From assembly GCA_965220935.1 (NCBI GenBank), contig OZ244857.1, forward strand, positions 2,976,001 through 3,040,000: a stretch of 64,000 bases of DNA, given 5' to 3'. The position numbers were made by a program, and so were the translations under genes. The notes beneath the pieces were generated by a model that saw nothing but the letters and a program-made list of their open reading frames with translations, searched no databases and was not told the origin of the DNA. Shown here piece after piece: positions 16,651-26,865 of the stretch. The first letter of the stretch is position 1, and each line of letters starts with the position of its first letter. The stretch is from Bin80 sp965220935 (GTDB lineage Bacteria > Bacteroidota > Rhodothermia > Rhodothermales > Bin80).

Positions 16651-17903
16651 TGCGTCGTTGGTACCGAAACCTTGATCTTTCAATGCTCATCGCATGGATT
16701 TGCCTGTGCTGTTGTGGCTTGATTGCGATCTATAGCTCAACGCATGGCGAGGCACAAGAGTTCTTGCTCAATACGGTTCAAGATAGTTTTCAAAGGCAAC
16801 TCCTCTGGCTGGGAATCTCCTCTGTCGCATTTGTGATCGCCTTGACCATTCCCACGGGGTGGATGATTCGTTTGTCTCCCTATGCCTATGCCATGACGAT
16901 TGGGCTGCTGATCGCGGCACTCATTTTTGGACGTGAAGTCAGCGGCGCCAGATCTTGGGTGTATTTAGGTCCTCTCAGTATTCAGTCCTCTGAGCTGGCT
17001 AAAGTAGGATCCCTACTCATGGTTGCCTATCTTTTTACATTGCGTACAAGACACAGCCCCACGGTGTTTGGAGGCCTGATTGCTGTGACACTTTTGCTCC
17101 CAGCAAGCTTGATCATTTTTCAAAACGATCTTGGAACTGCACTCGTGTTTTTCGGACTTCTTCCAGTTCTCTGGCTATGTACTAATGTTCCACTCAGAAT
17201 CGTGGGGCTTGTCATCATCTTCCCCATTGCAGGTTACTTAGCGATCGTGAATTGGCAAGTCGCTATAGGCTTTACAGTTGCAGTCGGAATTGTAGCATGG
17301 CTGGGCACGCAAAACTTCAAGTGGATCACTGCGGGGATTTTGGCAAGTGCTCTCACCATCGGGACTGCCACATTTGCACTGAACTATGTATTACAGCCCC
17401 ATCAGGTTGCTAGAATTGTATCATTCTCCAATCCTGAAGCCGATGAATTTCGCGCGGGAGTCGGCTTCCACCTTGTTCAATCAAAAGCAGCACTAGGCTC
17501 TGGCGGATTTTGGGGGCATGGATTTCAACAAGGGAGCCAAACTCAGGGTCGTTATATCCCTGAGCAGTCCACGGATTTTGTATTTTCTGTCGTCGGAGAG
17601 GAATGGGGGTTTGTTGGAAGCGTGATCGTCCTACTGCTCTTCACCACACTTCTGCTACGCTTGATCCGACTTTCACAATCGGTGGACCATCCATTTGGCA
17701 TCTGTCTAATCTGCGGCGCCGCTGGGGTGTTTTTGATTCATGTGTGTGTGAATCTCGGGATGGTACTTGGGCTCCTTCCCGTGATTGGAATTCCGCTTCC
17801 ATTTCTATCGTATGGAGGTTCAGCCCTATTGACCAATACTCTTATCTTAGGCCTTGCCCTCAGTGCATACATGAGGAGGGCAGAATTTTCTCTCTATGTG
17901 TAA
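16647..17903 (+). CDS. rodA: RodA, SEDS peptidoglycan glycosyltransferase
   Basis: About 418 residues with around ten transmembrane segments. SEDS-family landmarks are visible: 'GARSWVYLGPLSIQSSELAKVG' region near 108-125, 'QNDLGTALVFFGLLPVLWL' near 155, 'YIPEQSTDFVFSVVGEEWGF' near 300 and 'GIPLPFLSYGGSALLTN' near 380. It polymerises glycan strands together with PBP2. The GTG at 16647 and the ATG at 16650 are both possible starts; either overlaps the mrdA stop. The next gene starts within the TAATG at the rodA stop. Confidence 0.95.
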   Translation: MMRRWYRNLDLSMLIAWICLCCCGLIAIYSSTHGEAQEFLLNTVQDSFQRQLLWLGISSVAFVIALTIPTGWMIRLSPYAYAMTIGLLIAALIFGREVSGARSWVYLGPLSIQSSELAKVGSLLMVAYLFTLRTRHSPTVFGGLIAVTLLLPASLIIFQNDLGTALVFFGLLPVLWLCTNVPLRIVGLVIIFPIAGYLAIVNWQVAIGFTVAVGIVAWLGTQNFKWITAGILASALTIGTATFALNYVLQPHQVARIVSFSNPEADEFRAGVGFHLVQSKAALGSGGFWGHGFQQGSQTQGRYIPEQSTDFVFSVVGEEWGFVGSVIVLLLFTTLLLRLIRLSQSVDHPFGICLICGAAGVFLIHVCVNLGMVLGLLPVIGIPLPFLSYGGSALLTNTLILGLALSAYMRRAEFSLYV

Positions 17904-19042
17904 TGACGTATGATATTATTATTGTTGGATTGGGTGCAGCTGGAAGTTCAGCACTCTATCATGCTAGCCGTTCGGGCGCGCGCGTATTAGGGCTTGATCG
18001 GTTTGTGCCCCCGCATTCCTATGGCTCCACTCACAGCGAAAGTCGGATCTATCGAAAAGCCTACTTTGAGGGGAGTGAGTACCTTCCTTTATTAAACCGA
18101 GCCTACACTCTGTGGTCAAGTCTTGAGAACGAATCCTCAGAACAGCTCATGCATCCAGTCGGCTGTTTGACCATCGGACCTAAGGATAGTACTCTAATCA
18201 GCCAGGCACAGAAAAGTGCAGATGCGCTAAACATCAACTACCACTTGCTTTCTCCAAACGAAGTGCGCGACCGTTACCCTGCCTACCAGCTCCAACATGA
18301 TCATGTGGCCATCGCGGAGACAGATGCAGGATACCTCCAACCCGAACACTGTGTCCGAACGTATTTACGCCGTGCTTCTACTTACGGGGCCAAATGTCTA
18401 TTCGCAGAAAAGGTAACCTCGTATGACACCGCCCAAAACCTTGTCACAATTACAACCACGAATAACCATTTTCAGGCCAAAAAAGTCATTCTAACATCTG
18501 GTGCTTGGATGTGTGACTTTGTGCAGATTCCGATGAAGATAGAACGTGTCACCAACTCATGGTTTCAGCCGACAGGGCCTAACTGTACGCCCTTGAACTG
18601 CCCACCATTCATTTTCTGTGATGATCAAGGAGATTTTAGTTATGGGTGCCCAGACATTGGATTTGGATTCAAAGTTGGCCTCCACTACAAAGGCCCGATA
18701 GTTTCGCACCCCGATGCTCTGAATCGAAACACAACACTTGACGATGCAACACCTGTACGCTACGTACTGGAAAATCTGATCCCAGATGCCGCAGGAGCGT
18801 GCCTCAAGACGACCGTGTGCATATATTCAAACCTACCAGATGAGCGTTTTCTGATTGACTACCTTGATGGCAATCATCCGAATGTTGTGGTGGGTAGCGC
18901 CTGTTCAGGGCATGGATTCAAGGCAAGTTCTGCGGTCGGTGAGTGCTTAGCGTCACTCGCACTTGAAGAGACTCCTCCTGTTGATCTTTCTCCTTTCTCA
19001 TGGAAACAGATCACAAAATCATCGGATGAAAGACTACCTTAA
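17903..19042 (+). CDS. FAD-dependent sarcosine/N-methyltryptophan oxidase-like protein
   Basis: The frame is open further upstream inside rodA, but the real start is the ATG at 17903 overlapping the rodA stop (TAATG). The 379-residue product starts with a Rossmann dinucleotide motif, 'YDIIIVGLGAAGSSALYHAS' (GxGxxG-type). It then shows the MSOX/SolA-type 'SYGSTHSESRIYRKAYFEG' at ~40-60. The C-terminal 'VVVGSACSGHGFKASSAVGE' matches the conserved SGHGFK segment of the family. Members oxidise N-methyl amino acids with covalently bound FAD; the substrate here is unknown. It overlaps argS by 17 bp. Confidence 0.82.
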   Translation: MTYDIIIVGLGAAGSSALYHASRSGARVLGLDRFVPPHSYGSTHSESRIYRKAYFEGSEYLPLLNRAYTLWSSLENESSEQLMHPVGCLTIGPKDSTLISQAQKSADALNINYHLLSPNEVRDRYPAYQLQHDHVAIAETDAGYLQPEHCVRTYLRRASTYGAKCLFAEKVTSYDTAQNLVTITTTNNHFQAKKVILTSGAWMCDFVQIPMKIERVTNSWFQPTGPNCTPLNCPPFIFCDDQGDFSYGCPDIGFGFKVGLHYKGPIVSHPDALNRNTTLDDATPVRYVLENLIPDAAGACLKTTVCIYSNLPDERFLIDYLDGNHPNVVVGSACSGHGFKASSAVGECLASLALEETPPVDLSPFSWKQITKSSDERLP

Positions 19043-20771
19043 AGTCGCACTCTTGCGGATTTTGTCTGGCCTGCCATCTGTGCCCGAGAATTTTGTTGTG
19101 GAGTTATCGGTCCCAGCAAATCCAGATCATGGAGATCTGTCTACGAATTGCGCGATGAAATTAGCTCGTCATATGCGTCGCTCACCGGATGTGATTGCAC
19201 AAGAGATTGTTGAAGCGTTCTTAAATGACCACTATGATCCCGCTTTCGTGGACGCTGTTACAGTTGCAGGCGGAGGGTTTATCAACTTTAAATGTTCTAA
19301 TCAATTTCTCTATAAGCAGCTGGGATCATGTTTACAATTCAAGGAACGGTTTGGTCGCTCCGACACTGGAAAGGGGCAACATGCGCTGGTTGAATTTGTC
19401 AGTGCAAATCCAACGGGACCATTAACCGTAGGCCATGGACGCAATGCCGTCTTAGGAGATACCGTGGCAAATTTATTGGAGTGGGTGGGTTATGATGTTA
19501 CGCGTGAATACTACTTCAATGACGCGGGGCGGCAAATGCGTGTGCTTGGGGCTTCTGTTCGTAGCCGTTACCAAGAAGTGATTGCAAAAGAGAATCAATC
19601 CTTTACCAGCGACCCACGCGTCATACAGCATCGCCATGACTATAAAACCAAGCAACTGATGAGGCCCGATCATACCCCCGTCACCGTTGCAGAATCGTTT
19701 CCCGAAGATGGATACCTTGGCAGCTATATTACGAGCATTGCTCAGAATATTGTATCGGATTATGGACCCGATTTGTTGGACGATACAACAACAGATATTT
19801 TTGAAGAAACTGCAAAGTCCGCCATCTTCTCAGAGATTCGCTCCACTCTTGAGCGTTTAGGAATTAGAATGAATAGCTACTTTAACGAGAAAACGCTCTA
19901 CGATACTGGTGCAGTCTCAGATACTCTGACGGCGCTACGCAAAAAAGATATGATTTATGACAAGGATGGGGCCTCATGGCTTAAAACATCGGCTCTGGGT
20001 AAGCAGACCGATACTGTCGTGGTCAAACAAACGGGCGAGCCGACGTATCGCCTCCCTGATATTGCGTATCACATCAATAAAATGGAGAGAGGGTATGATC
20101 TGTTGGTCAACATATTTGGGGCGGATCATATTGACACATATCCCGATATACTCCGTGCCTTGGGGGTTCTAGGGTATGATACAGACCAGATTTATGTCAT
20201 GATCTATCAGTTTGTGACGCTGATGCGAGATGGGCAAGAGGTCAAGATGAGTACTCGCATGGCAAACTTCATCACTCTGGATGAATTGATTGATGAAGTG
20301 ACCCCCGATGTGACTCGATTTTTTTTTGTGATGCGTTCTGCCCAGAAACATTTAGAATTTGACTTGAATCTAGCCCGACAAGCCAGTGATAAAAACCCTG
20401 TATTCTATCTTCAGTACGCACATGCCCGTATCTGCTCAATGCTCACCAAAGCCTCAAGTCTCGGACTCAAGGCTGACCATACCCATGCTCGTCTTACCCT
20501 GCTTAACCATGATGCCGAAATTGCGCTGATTAAAAATATTATTTCATTCCCCGAAACTGTGTTACTGTGCGCTCAGTCACGAGAACCACACCGACTTGCG
20601 ACGTATCTGCGAGATTTAGCCGAGGCGTTCACAGGATTTTATCATTCATGTCGAATCCTCGGAGAGCAGGACAGCCTTGCATCGGCTCGCCTGACATTGG
20701 CTGAAGCGACGGCCATCACCTTGCGCAATGGCTTGTCTATTCTGGGAATCAGTGCACCAACCCGAATGTAG
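19026..20771 (+). CDS. argS: Arginyl-tRNA synthetase
   Basis: Charges tRNA-Arg. The ATG at 19026 ('MKDYLKVALLRILSG') is preferred over an upstream in-frame ATG because it gives the normal N-terminal Add-1 domain. The class I HIGH-equivalent 'PTGPLTVGHGRNA' lies near 130 and the KMSK-equivalent 'VKMSTRMANF' near 408. A DALR anticodon-binding domain ends the protein. At ~581 residues the size is normal. It overlaps the oxidase gene upstream by 17 bp and is followed 2 bp later by pheA. Confidence 0.96.
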   Translation: MKDYLKVALLRILSGLPSVPENFVVELSVPANPDHGDLSTNCAMKLARHMRRSPDVIAQEIVEAFLNDHYDPAFVDAVTVAGGGFINFKCSNQFLYKQLGSCLQFKERFGRSDTGKGQHALVEFVSANPTGPLTVGHGRNAVLGDTVANLLEWVGYDVTREYYFNDAGRQMRVLGASVRSRYQEVIAKENQSFTSDPRVIQHRHDYKTKQLMRPDHTPVTVAESFPEDGYLGSYITSIAQNIVSDYGPDLLDDTTTDIFEETAKSAIFSEIRSTLERLGIRMNSYFNEKTLYDTGAVSDTLTALRKKDMIYDKDGASWLKTSALGKQTDTVVVKQTGEPTYRLPDIAYHINKMERGYDLLVNIFGADHIDTYPDILRALGVLGYDTDQIYVMIYQFVTLMRDGQEVKMSTRMANFITLDELIDEVTPDVTRFFFVMRSAQKHLEFDLNLARQASDKNPVFYLQYAHARICSMLTKASSLGLKADHTHARLTLLNHDAEIALIKNIISFPETVLLCAQSREPHRLATYLRDLAEAFTGFYHSCRILGEQDSLASARLTLAEATAITLRNGLSILGISAPTRM

Positions 20772-20773
20772 CT

Positions 20774-21634
20774 ATGACGATTGCCTATCAGGGAGAGACT
20801 GGAGCATTTAGCGAAGAGGCCGCGGGTCGACTCTATCCAGACTTTGCAACCGTTGGAGTCCCCTCAATGGAGGATGTGTTTATTGCTGTTGAAACCGATC
20901 AAGCGGCCAGAGGAATTATTCCTATTGAGAACTCTCTTTTTGGCAGTGTGCACATCAATTATGATCTTTTGCGAATCCATCAGGTAAAGATTACTGGCGA
21001 AGTCATTCTGCGCATTCGCCATTATTTGATGGCTAAGCCAGGGGCGCACATAGAAGACATTCAGCGGGTTCTATCTCATCCGCAAGCGCTTGGACAATGT
21101 CAGGCGTTCCTGAAAGGAAAACTTGGTCAGGCCGAAGTCGTTCCGACTTATGATACCGCAGGCGCCGCAAAACTCATTGCATCCGAAAGCAGCCTCACCA
21201 GTGCGGCCATCGCACCTGCAAGAGCCTCTCAGAAATATGGATTAGAGATTCTAGCCGCAGACCTGCAAAGTCATGCACTGAATTACACGCGCTTTATAGC
21301 ACTGGCCCCTCAGAATGCGCCCAGATTAACCTCCACAAAGGCGACTGTAAAAACCTCTATTGTATTTGCACCAAAACACAATATTCCTGGCGCACTCTTT
21401 AAGAGTTTAGCCGTGTTTTTTCTGCGTGAACTTGACCTTTATAAGATCGAGAGTCGTCCATTGATTGGCCGCCCAGGCTATTACCTGTTTTATCTTGATG
21501 TAGAAGGGGATATTGAAAATTTACGCCTTCAGCACGCCCTTGAAAACCTAAATGAAATCAGCACCGACTTGAAGATTCTAGGCTCGTATCCCCGTGGGGA
21601 TACCTGGGATGGCGATCAGAAAAATACTCCTTAA
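20774..21634 (+). CDS. pheA: Prephenate dehydratase
   Basis: Converts prephenate to phenylpyruvate in phenylalanine synthesis. The 286-residue monofunctional form has the PDT domain ('IAYQGETGAFSEEAA' at the start, 'GIIPIENSLFGSVHINYDLL' near 50-70, and the catalytic/inhibitor segment 'NYTRFIALA' near 173). A C-terminal ACT domain follows from ~195 with the phenylalanine-binding 'IESRPLIG' motif, so feedback inhibition by Phe is likely. There is no chorismate mutase domain. It lies 2 bp after argS. Confidence 0.95.
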   Translation: MTIAYQGETGAFSEEAAGRLYPDFATVGVPSMEDVFIAVETDQAARGIIPIENSLFGSVHINYDLLRIHQVKITGEVILRIRHYLMAKPGAHIEDIQRVLSHPQALGQCQAFLKGKLGQAEVVPTYDTAGAAKLIASESSLTSAAIAPARASQKYGLEILAADLQSHALNYTRFIALAPQNAPRLTSTKATVKTSIVFAPKHNIPGALFKSLAVFFLRELDLYKIESRPLIGRPGYYLFYLDVEGDIENLRLQHALENLNEISTDLKILGSYPRGDTWDGDQKNTP

Positions 21635-21652
21635 TTAACGACCCATTCTCCC

Positions 21653-24388
21653 ATGTTTAAGGCTTGTCTCTTGCTACTTTCACTCTTATTTATCTCTACG
21701 ACCGCCCACGCACAGAAACGCCCTCTAAACCATGATGTCTATGAAATCTGGAATCATTTATCTGCATGGGATATTTCCAATGATGGTCAGTGGAGTTTCT
21801 ATCAATACGGTCCTGAAAAAGGAGATGATACCCTGATGATACAGAGCCTGATCAGCGAGCAAGTGTATCAAATTTCACGAGGTCATTCGGCCAATTTCAC
21901 CCATGATTCTCAGTATGCTATCTATTTAGTTTCACCTTCAGAGGATACACTACGTGCTGCAAAAAAGGCAGACCTTGAAGATGATCAACTCCCGAAAGAT
22001 AGTCTTGGAATTCTAGATCTAGAAACTGGAACACAGCAACATATTGCGGATGTTGAATCCTTCCAAATCCCAGATGACTTCACTAACGTTGTGACCTATC
22101 TACTGGAAAAATCAGACGCAGATTCTACCGGGAATGGGCAGACTTTGCATGTCCATGATTTAGAAACTGGGATCAAGACTGAGTTTTCCCATGTCCTGGA
22201 CTATGTTGTGTCCCCCAACGGTGCACATCTAGTGTACACCTATGAGGGATCTGATTCTCTGGATACAGGCATTATTTTGATCCATTTATCCGATATCACT
22301 CGCGATACGCTTGTCTCTGGTGGTGGAGAGTATACGAAGCTGACCTTTGATGATACTGGCAATCAGTTCGCGTTCTTATCAAGTCACCTGAGACATGCAT
22401 TAAATCCAGGAGACTATGCTGTGGTTTATTGGCACAGTGATCTTGACAGTGCACGTACCATGGCCACACCAAGCCGTCATGTTCTTTTGGACGAGTGGTG
22501 GATCAGTCCTCATGGTGATCTCAGATTTTCTGAAAATGGACAGCGCCTTTATTTTGGAACGGCCCCCAGGCCTCCTGCAGACCAAAAAGACGAAGAGGAC
22601 GATGTGCCGGTACTAGATATCTGGAACTGGAAAGATCCTCTGTTGCAGCCAATGCAGTTAGTGAATGTAGATCAAGAAAAGGAGCGCTCGTATTCTGCTG
22701 TCGTTCATCTGGAGTCGGGTGAAATTGTTCAACTAGCCGATCCTGAGATGCCGAATATATCCGTTGGATTAGATGGAAATTTAGATATTGGATTAGGTTG
22801 GTCGGACCTTCCCTATCAACAGCAGATCAGTTGGAATTCGCCCAGAGCTTATGATGTTTATCTCTTCAATGTATCAGACGGATCAAAAACAAAAGTACTC
22901 GAAAAAATTCAGTATCGTCCAACGCTCTCGCCTGACGCTAAGTATATGAGTTGGTGGGATCGTGACCAGTCCGCGTGGATGGCATTATCAACCGACGGTG
23001 GAATCCCAATTAACTTGTCTGCATCTATGGACTTACCTGTCCATAATGAGATCCACGACTGGCCATTCTCGCCTGACCCATACGGGGATGCGGGCTGGAC
23101 TAAGGATGAGTTTCTATTTTATGATCGTTATGATATTTGGGCCGTCAATCCACAGAACTTAACTTCTCTACACAGTGTCACACATGGCGTTGGCCGAGAA
23201 CTTAATGTGCGATTACGGGTTCTCAACTTAGATCCTGACACTGAGCTGGTTCCCGATCAATTGTTGCTTTCGGCTTTTAATATGCAAACGAAATCTTCTG
23301 GCTTTTATGCAGTGGATCTGGATTCTAAGCAGCCTCCGAAAGAATTGATTATGATGGACAAACAATTCGGGTTTCCCCACAAAGCCGACAATGCGGATCG
23401 ATTGCTATTTACCCGCGAGAGCTTTTCTGATCCCAGAGACCTATGGACGAGCACTTTGGATCTCTCAAATTTCAATCAGGTCAGCACGATTAATCCGCAA
23501 CAAGCAAACTATAGTTGGGGAAGCGCAGAGCTTGTCAACTGGACGTCTCTTGACGGCATTCCCTTGACGGGGATGTTATTTAAGCCAGACGGATTTGATC
23601 CATCAAATTCATATCCAATGATGGTCTATTTCTATGAGAAGATGTCCAATGGTCTGCATCAATACCGCCCGCCATCCACGGCCCGATCTTCTATCAGCTT
23701 CTCATTTTATGTCAGTCGGGGTTATGTTGTATTTGTACCAGATATCCCTTACAAAGTAGGCTATCCAGGTGAAAGCGCCCTCAATGCGGTTGTGCCTGGG
23801 GTCACGATGTTGATTAATCAGGGATTCATTGATCCAGAGCGTGTTGGAGTTCAGGGTCACAGCTGGGGAGGGTATCAAATTGCATACATGATCACTGAAT
23901 CTGATTTATTTGCTGCCGCTGAGGCAGGTGCTCCAGTGGTAAATATGACGAGCGCCTACGGTGGAATTCGATGGGCTAGTGGAATGAGTCGTATGTTTCA
24001 ATATGAACGTACTCAGAGTCGGATTGGTGGCTCGCTGTGGGAAACCCCGCTCAGATACTTGGACAATTCCCCCCTTTTTCAGGCAGATAAGATCAAAACG
24101 CCTCTTCTGATGCTTCATAACGATGATGATGGTGCGGTACCGTGGTATCAGGGAATTGAATTCTTCGTGGCTCTACGACGCTTACAAAAACCAGTCTGGA
24201 TGCTCAATTACAACGGTGAGGGACACGGACTCACCAAATACCCGAATAAAAAGGATTTTGCAATCCGGATGCAACAGTTCTTTGACCATTACTTGATGGA
24301 TGCGCCTGCTCCTATTTGGATGACCGATGGCGTTCCAGCAACTCAAAAAGGAAAAACGTTAGGACTGGAGCTCACTCCCGATCAGTAG
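21653..24388 (+). CDS. Secreted S9-family prolyl oligopeptidase-like serine peptidase
   Basis: 911 residues with a signal peptide ('ACLLLLSLLFISTTAHAQKR'). A long beta-propeller-type N-terminal region (~40-620) precedes an alpha/beta-hydrolase domain. The nucleophile elbow GHSWGGY places Ser at ~737. The acid is in 'LMLHNDDDGAVPW' (~822) and the histidine in 'NGEGHGLTKY' (~860). Such proteins cleave peptides in the periplasm or outside the cell. It starts 18 bp after pheA, so it may be read from the same transcript. Confidence 0.9.
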   Translation: MFKACLLLLSLLFISTTAHAQKRPLNHDVYEIWNHLSAWDISNDGQWSFYQYGPEKGDDTLMIQSLISEQVYQISRGHSANFTHDSQYAIYLVSPSEDTLRAAKKADLEDDQLPKDSLGILDLETGTQQHIADVESFQIPDDFTNVVTYLLEKSDADSTGNGQTLHVHDLETGIKTEFSHVLDYVVSPNGAHLVYTYEGSDSLDTGIILIHLSDITRDTLVSGGGEYTKLTFDDTGNQFAFLSSHLRHALNPGDYAVVYWHSDLDSARTMATPSRHVLLDEWWISPHGDLRFSENGQRLYFGTAPRPPADQKDEEDDVPVLDIWNWKDPLLQPMQLVNVDQEKERSYSAVVHLESGEIVQLADPEMPNISVGLDGNLDIGLGWSDLPYQQQISWNSPRAYDVYLFNVSDGSKTKVLEKIQYRPTLSPDAKYMSWWDRDQSAWMALSTDGGIPINLSASMDLPVHNEIHDWPFSPDPYGDAGWTKDEFLFYDRYDIWAVNPQNLTSLHSVTHGVGRELNVRLRVLNLDPDTELVPDQLLLSAFNMQTKSSGFYAVDLDSKQPPKELIMMDKQFGFPHKADNADRLLFTRESFSDPRDLWTSTLDLSNFNQVSTINPQQANYSWGSAELVNWTSLDGIPLTGMLFKPDGFDPSNSYPMMVYFYEKMSNGLHQYRPPSTARSSISFSFYVSRGYVVFVPDIPYKVGYPGESALNAVVPGVTMLINQGFIDPERVGVQGHSWGGYQIAYMITESDLFAAAEAGAPVVNMTSAYGGIRWASGMSRMFQYERTQSRIGGSLWETPLRYLDNSPLFQADKIKTPLLMLHNDDDGAVPWYQGIEFFVALRRLQKPVWMLNYNGEGHGLTKYPNKKDFAIRMQQFFDHYLMDAPAPIWMTDGVPATQKGKTLGLELTPDQ

Positions 24389-24537
24389 ACGAATTTGTTG
24401 GTGCAGGTCTGATCAACTTTAATAAGTGAAAAAATCAAACAACCCTGATCAGAGAATCGGGTCGGAAGAGGTTAACTCAGCCGTTCTTCTGGTGTGCTGC
24501 TCTATCAGGATATGAAGCGCACTTGATCATTCCCATC

Positions 24538-24903
24538 CTAATATTCATTGGATTTGAATTGATAGGCCGCAAGAGCGTGGTCCTTGGTAGGATAAATATT
24601 GACGACCTGATCAAGTCCGCTGATTTCAAAAATTTCTCTCATGGATTTGGCTAAACCAAAGACAGAAAATGTCTTGGGATGAGCAAACGCATTTGCATGC
24701 AATAATACCACTCGCAATCCAGCGCTACTCATGAATGAAACATGTTTAAAGTCCATCATGAAAGCGTTATCCTGTGGTTGGATCCCCAATTCTAAACTGG
24801 ATTCAAATTGCGACACATTGGAGCTATCAATTCTTCCATCAATGATGGCAATGCGTACCCCCCTTTCTTGGCTCCAAATAATTTCTATACTGTTCATGAT
24901 CAT
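24538..24903 (-). CDS. STAS-domain anti-sigma-factor antagonist
   Basis: A single 121-residue STAS domain. The phospho-acceptor segment 'FMSSAGLRVVLLHA' (~57-70) has the Ser-Ser-Ala-Gly-Leu pattern of SpoIIAA/RsbV proteins, where a kinase/anti-sigma factor phosphorylates the serine. No partner kinase or phosphatase lies nearby, so the pathway cannot be assigned. The start is ATG at 24903 or, two codons later, ATG at 24897. Confidence 0.85.
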   Translation of the reverse strand: MIMNSIEIIWSQERGVRIAIIDGRIDSSNVSQFESSLELGIQPQDNAFMMDFKHVSFMSSAGLRVVLLHANAFAHPKTFSVFGLAKSMREIFEISGLDQVVNIYPTKDHALAAYQFKSNEY

Positions 24904-25318
24904 CAGTTAAACTCTATGAATATAAGCATTAAGACTCATTCCGCAATAAATGACCTCTGACTCGTCATGAAAGCCATCATCTTCACGCAATTAATCATGA
25001 TTTTAACATCATATTATATCAATTCAGTGGGATCAAAACGCCCTTTAATATAGATCATCATTTAGACCAACGACTTAATACAGACTGTTGTAATTAATTC
25101 ATTGGAAAATTCGCTTTTGAGAAGGTGATTGTTATCTGATAAACTATATTCTTTCAAATGTGTTTTCTGGTGCCATCTTGCACTTCCTGTGAGAACTTAA
25201 TGTTCGTGCTGTAAAATCATTGATCTACTTGAATCACTGATTCGTGTCTGTCCAGATGTGCCACGTAAAATATAATTGGAGGTAAGCAAATGGCTTAGAA
25301 CCATTTGTAGAACCTATA
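24904..25318. other. AT-rich intergenic region
   Basis: No ORF or RNA gene recognised. Around 25244 it contains GTGTCTGTCCAGA, which resembles the end of the MITE-like element immediately to the right, so this may be an additional element remnant. Confidence 0.35.
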
Positions 25319-25592
25319 TAGTGTCTGTCCAAAAATAAAGTAGGGATCATGAAGCGCCTATTCTGTGAGGGTTTATAGCCTCAATAAAATCTTTTTTTAG
25401 GTGCGAAGATTTTGCGGCCATTTTATAGATTACGCGTTAAAGGTACTAAAAACGGGAGTTTTCAGTATAACCCCTGTCGTTTGTTATCTTGAATTCACAC
25501 ATCTTCGTAAATCTTCAAGCGAAATGATCTGCGATAAATGTCATATAGAATAGGAACTTCAAAGAAAATTTCCTATTTCTGGAGGGGCACTA
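25319..25592. mobile_element. MITE-like non-coding element, 274 bp
   Basis: It begins TAGTGTCTGTCCAAAAATA and ends with the reverse complement of TAGTGCCCCTCCAGAAATA. These are imperfect terminal inverted repeats sharing TAGTG-C-TCCA-AAATA, with a possible TA duplication. There is no ORF inside. The TAGTGYC ends resemble those of the 59-bp element at 933-991 and the IS at 48986-50936, so it may be mobilised by a related transposase (inference). Confidence 0.45.
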
Positions 25593-25779
25593 ATTATATC
25601 ATAGATATAAACACAGTCCGTAAAATCAAATTTATCTTCATTGATTTTATATGTCCATTATCTCCAATAATGTAGAGCAGCTATATTACGCCATCTTAAT
25701 ACAGAACATTAATTATGTATCTTACTAGCGTTGGCCTTTGACCCATATCCATCTTTAAAACCCTCAATCAATAAACATC

Positions 25780-26256
25780 ATGCGCCGGTATTTGAAACCT
25801 ATTACACGTAGCCCTGATCATCGCCAACATGAAGAATCCTCCACATACGACTGCAGTCAGTGGTATCTTGACTGGATGGTACTTTGGCCTTCGGACTGGA
25901 ACGCCGACAATAGCCCTGGGCTCACTCAAATGATCGCTGAAGATCTCGCCATTTTTGCTGCGGGCTATGGGCCTTATTGGGAAACGATATCAACAAAAAT
26001 GAAATATCAACCCAATGCCTCAAGCGACACGCCTGTGGCTTATGTAGGAAAAGAACCTATGAAGGATTTGATACAGGAATACTACCTAAAGCGTGATGAA
26101 TTAATCAAGCGAATGGATGGTGATAGAGATAAAGCCATTGAAGCCATTGAGCGCGAGTTTGTGGAGATGTTTGGATCTAAGCCACCGGCCGAACGCGCAG
26201 GTACGGCCCCCACAGTGCATGAAATCATTCATATGAAAGACTGGGGAATCAAATGA
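25780..26256 (+). CDS. Hypothetical protein
   Basis: 158 residues, not recognised. It has no signal peptide or membrane segment. The N-terminal third is rich in aromatic residues ('QWYLDWMVLWPSDWNADN'), and the C-terminal half is charged and probably helical ('EYYLKRDELIKRMDGDRDKAIEAI'). Codon use looks like the neighbouring genes, and the ATG follows an AT-rich stretch. It is convergent with sixA. Confidence 0.6.
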   Translation: MRRYLKPITRSPDHRQHEESSTYDCSQWYLDWMVLWPSDWNADNSPGLTQMIAEDLAIFAAGYGPYWETISTKMKYQPNASSDTPVAYVGKEPMKDLIQEYYLKRDELIKRMDGDRDKAIEAIEREFVEMFGSKPPAERAGTAPTVHEIIHMKDWGIK

Positions 26257-26287
26257 TGTTGATTGACGTGGTCTCTTATCATCTACT

Positions 26288-26797
26288 TTAATCGTAATAT
26301 ATATCCGGTAATCTCTTGGGGTACTGATGCCAGACTAACGTCCCCCTCCCAGGTGTACACAGCACCCATTGATCAACATTGATATCAACTCGGGCAATGG
26401 ATGCCGTGGGGAACTCAGAGATGGCACTCCCTGTCAATAACGCAGTAACGGCTGACCATGTAGGTTGATGTCCAACGAACATGATCACATTGATATCCAT
26501 TGTTAGCTCATTTAAGAAAACTAGCCATTCAGATGGGGTTACATGGTATAGGCCTCTCTCGTATTGTACATCAGCAGACCACCGCCCAACTTCTTTAGCC
26601 ATGGTACAGGTTGATCGTGCGCGAACAGCTGTTGAGCAGAGAATTAGATCTGGCAGAGGTCCTGTATGAGCAAGCCAACGTCCCATAGCACGGGCCGCCC
26701 GCTTACCTCGGCGATTTAACGGACGATCGTGATCATGATCATAGGAGGCATCCCAATCTGACTTGGCATGACGAAAAAGCAATACCGTCTTACCCAT
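26288..26797 (-). CDS. sixA: SixA-type phosphohistidine phosphatase
   Basis: A 169-residue histidine-phosphatase-superfamily protein. The catalytic RHG-equivalent is 'LLFRHAKSDWD' at the N-terminus (His ~10), followed by 'RPLNRRGKRAARAMG' and 'LILCSTAVRARST'. The second catalytic His is in 'VIMFVGHQPTWSAV' near 121. E. coli SixA dephosphorylates phosphohistidine on HPt/PTS proteins; the target here is unknown. The gene lies 68 bp after uppS on the same strand. Confidence 0.88.
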   Translation of the reverse strand: MGKTVLLFRHAKSDWDASYDHDHDRPLNRRGKRAARAMGRWLAHTGPLPDLILCSTAVRARSTCTMAKEVGRWSADVQYERGLYHVTPSEWLVFLNELTMDINVIMFVGHQPTWSAVTALLTGSAISEFPTASIARVDINVDQWVLCTPGRGTLVWHQYPKRLPDIYYD

Positions 26798-26865
26798 CTA
26801 CACTGGAAATAATTTTGTCTGAATCACTCCAACAGTTTTTACGTAGATCCATCTGATTCAGGATT

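Noticed and set aside
17603..17902. Upstream extension of the oxidase gene inside rodA
   Set aside because: The Rossmann motif that begins this family lies right after ATG 17903; the extension is rodA in another frame.
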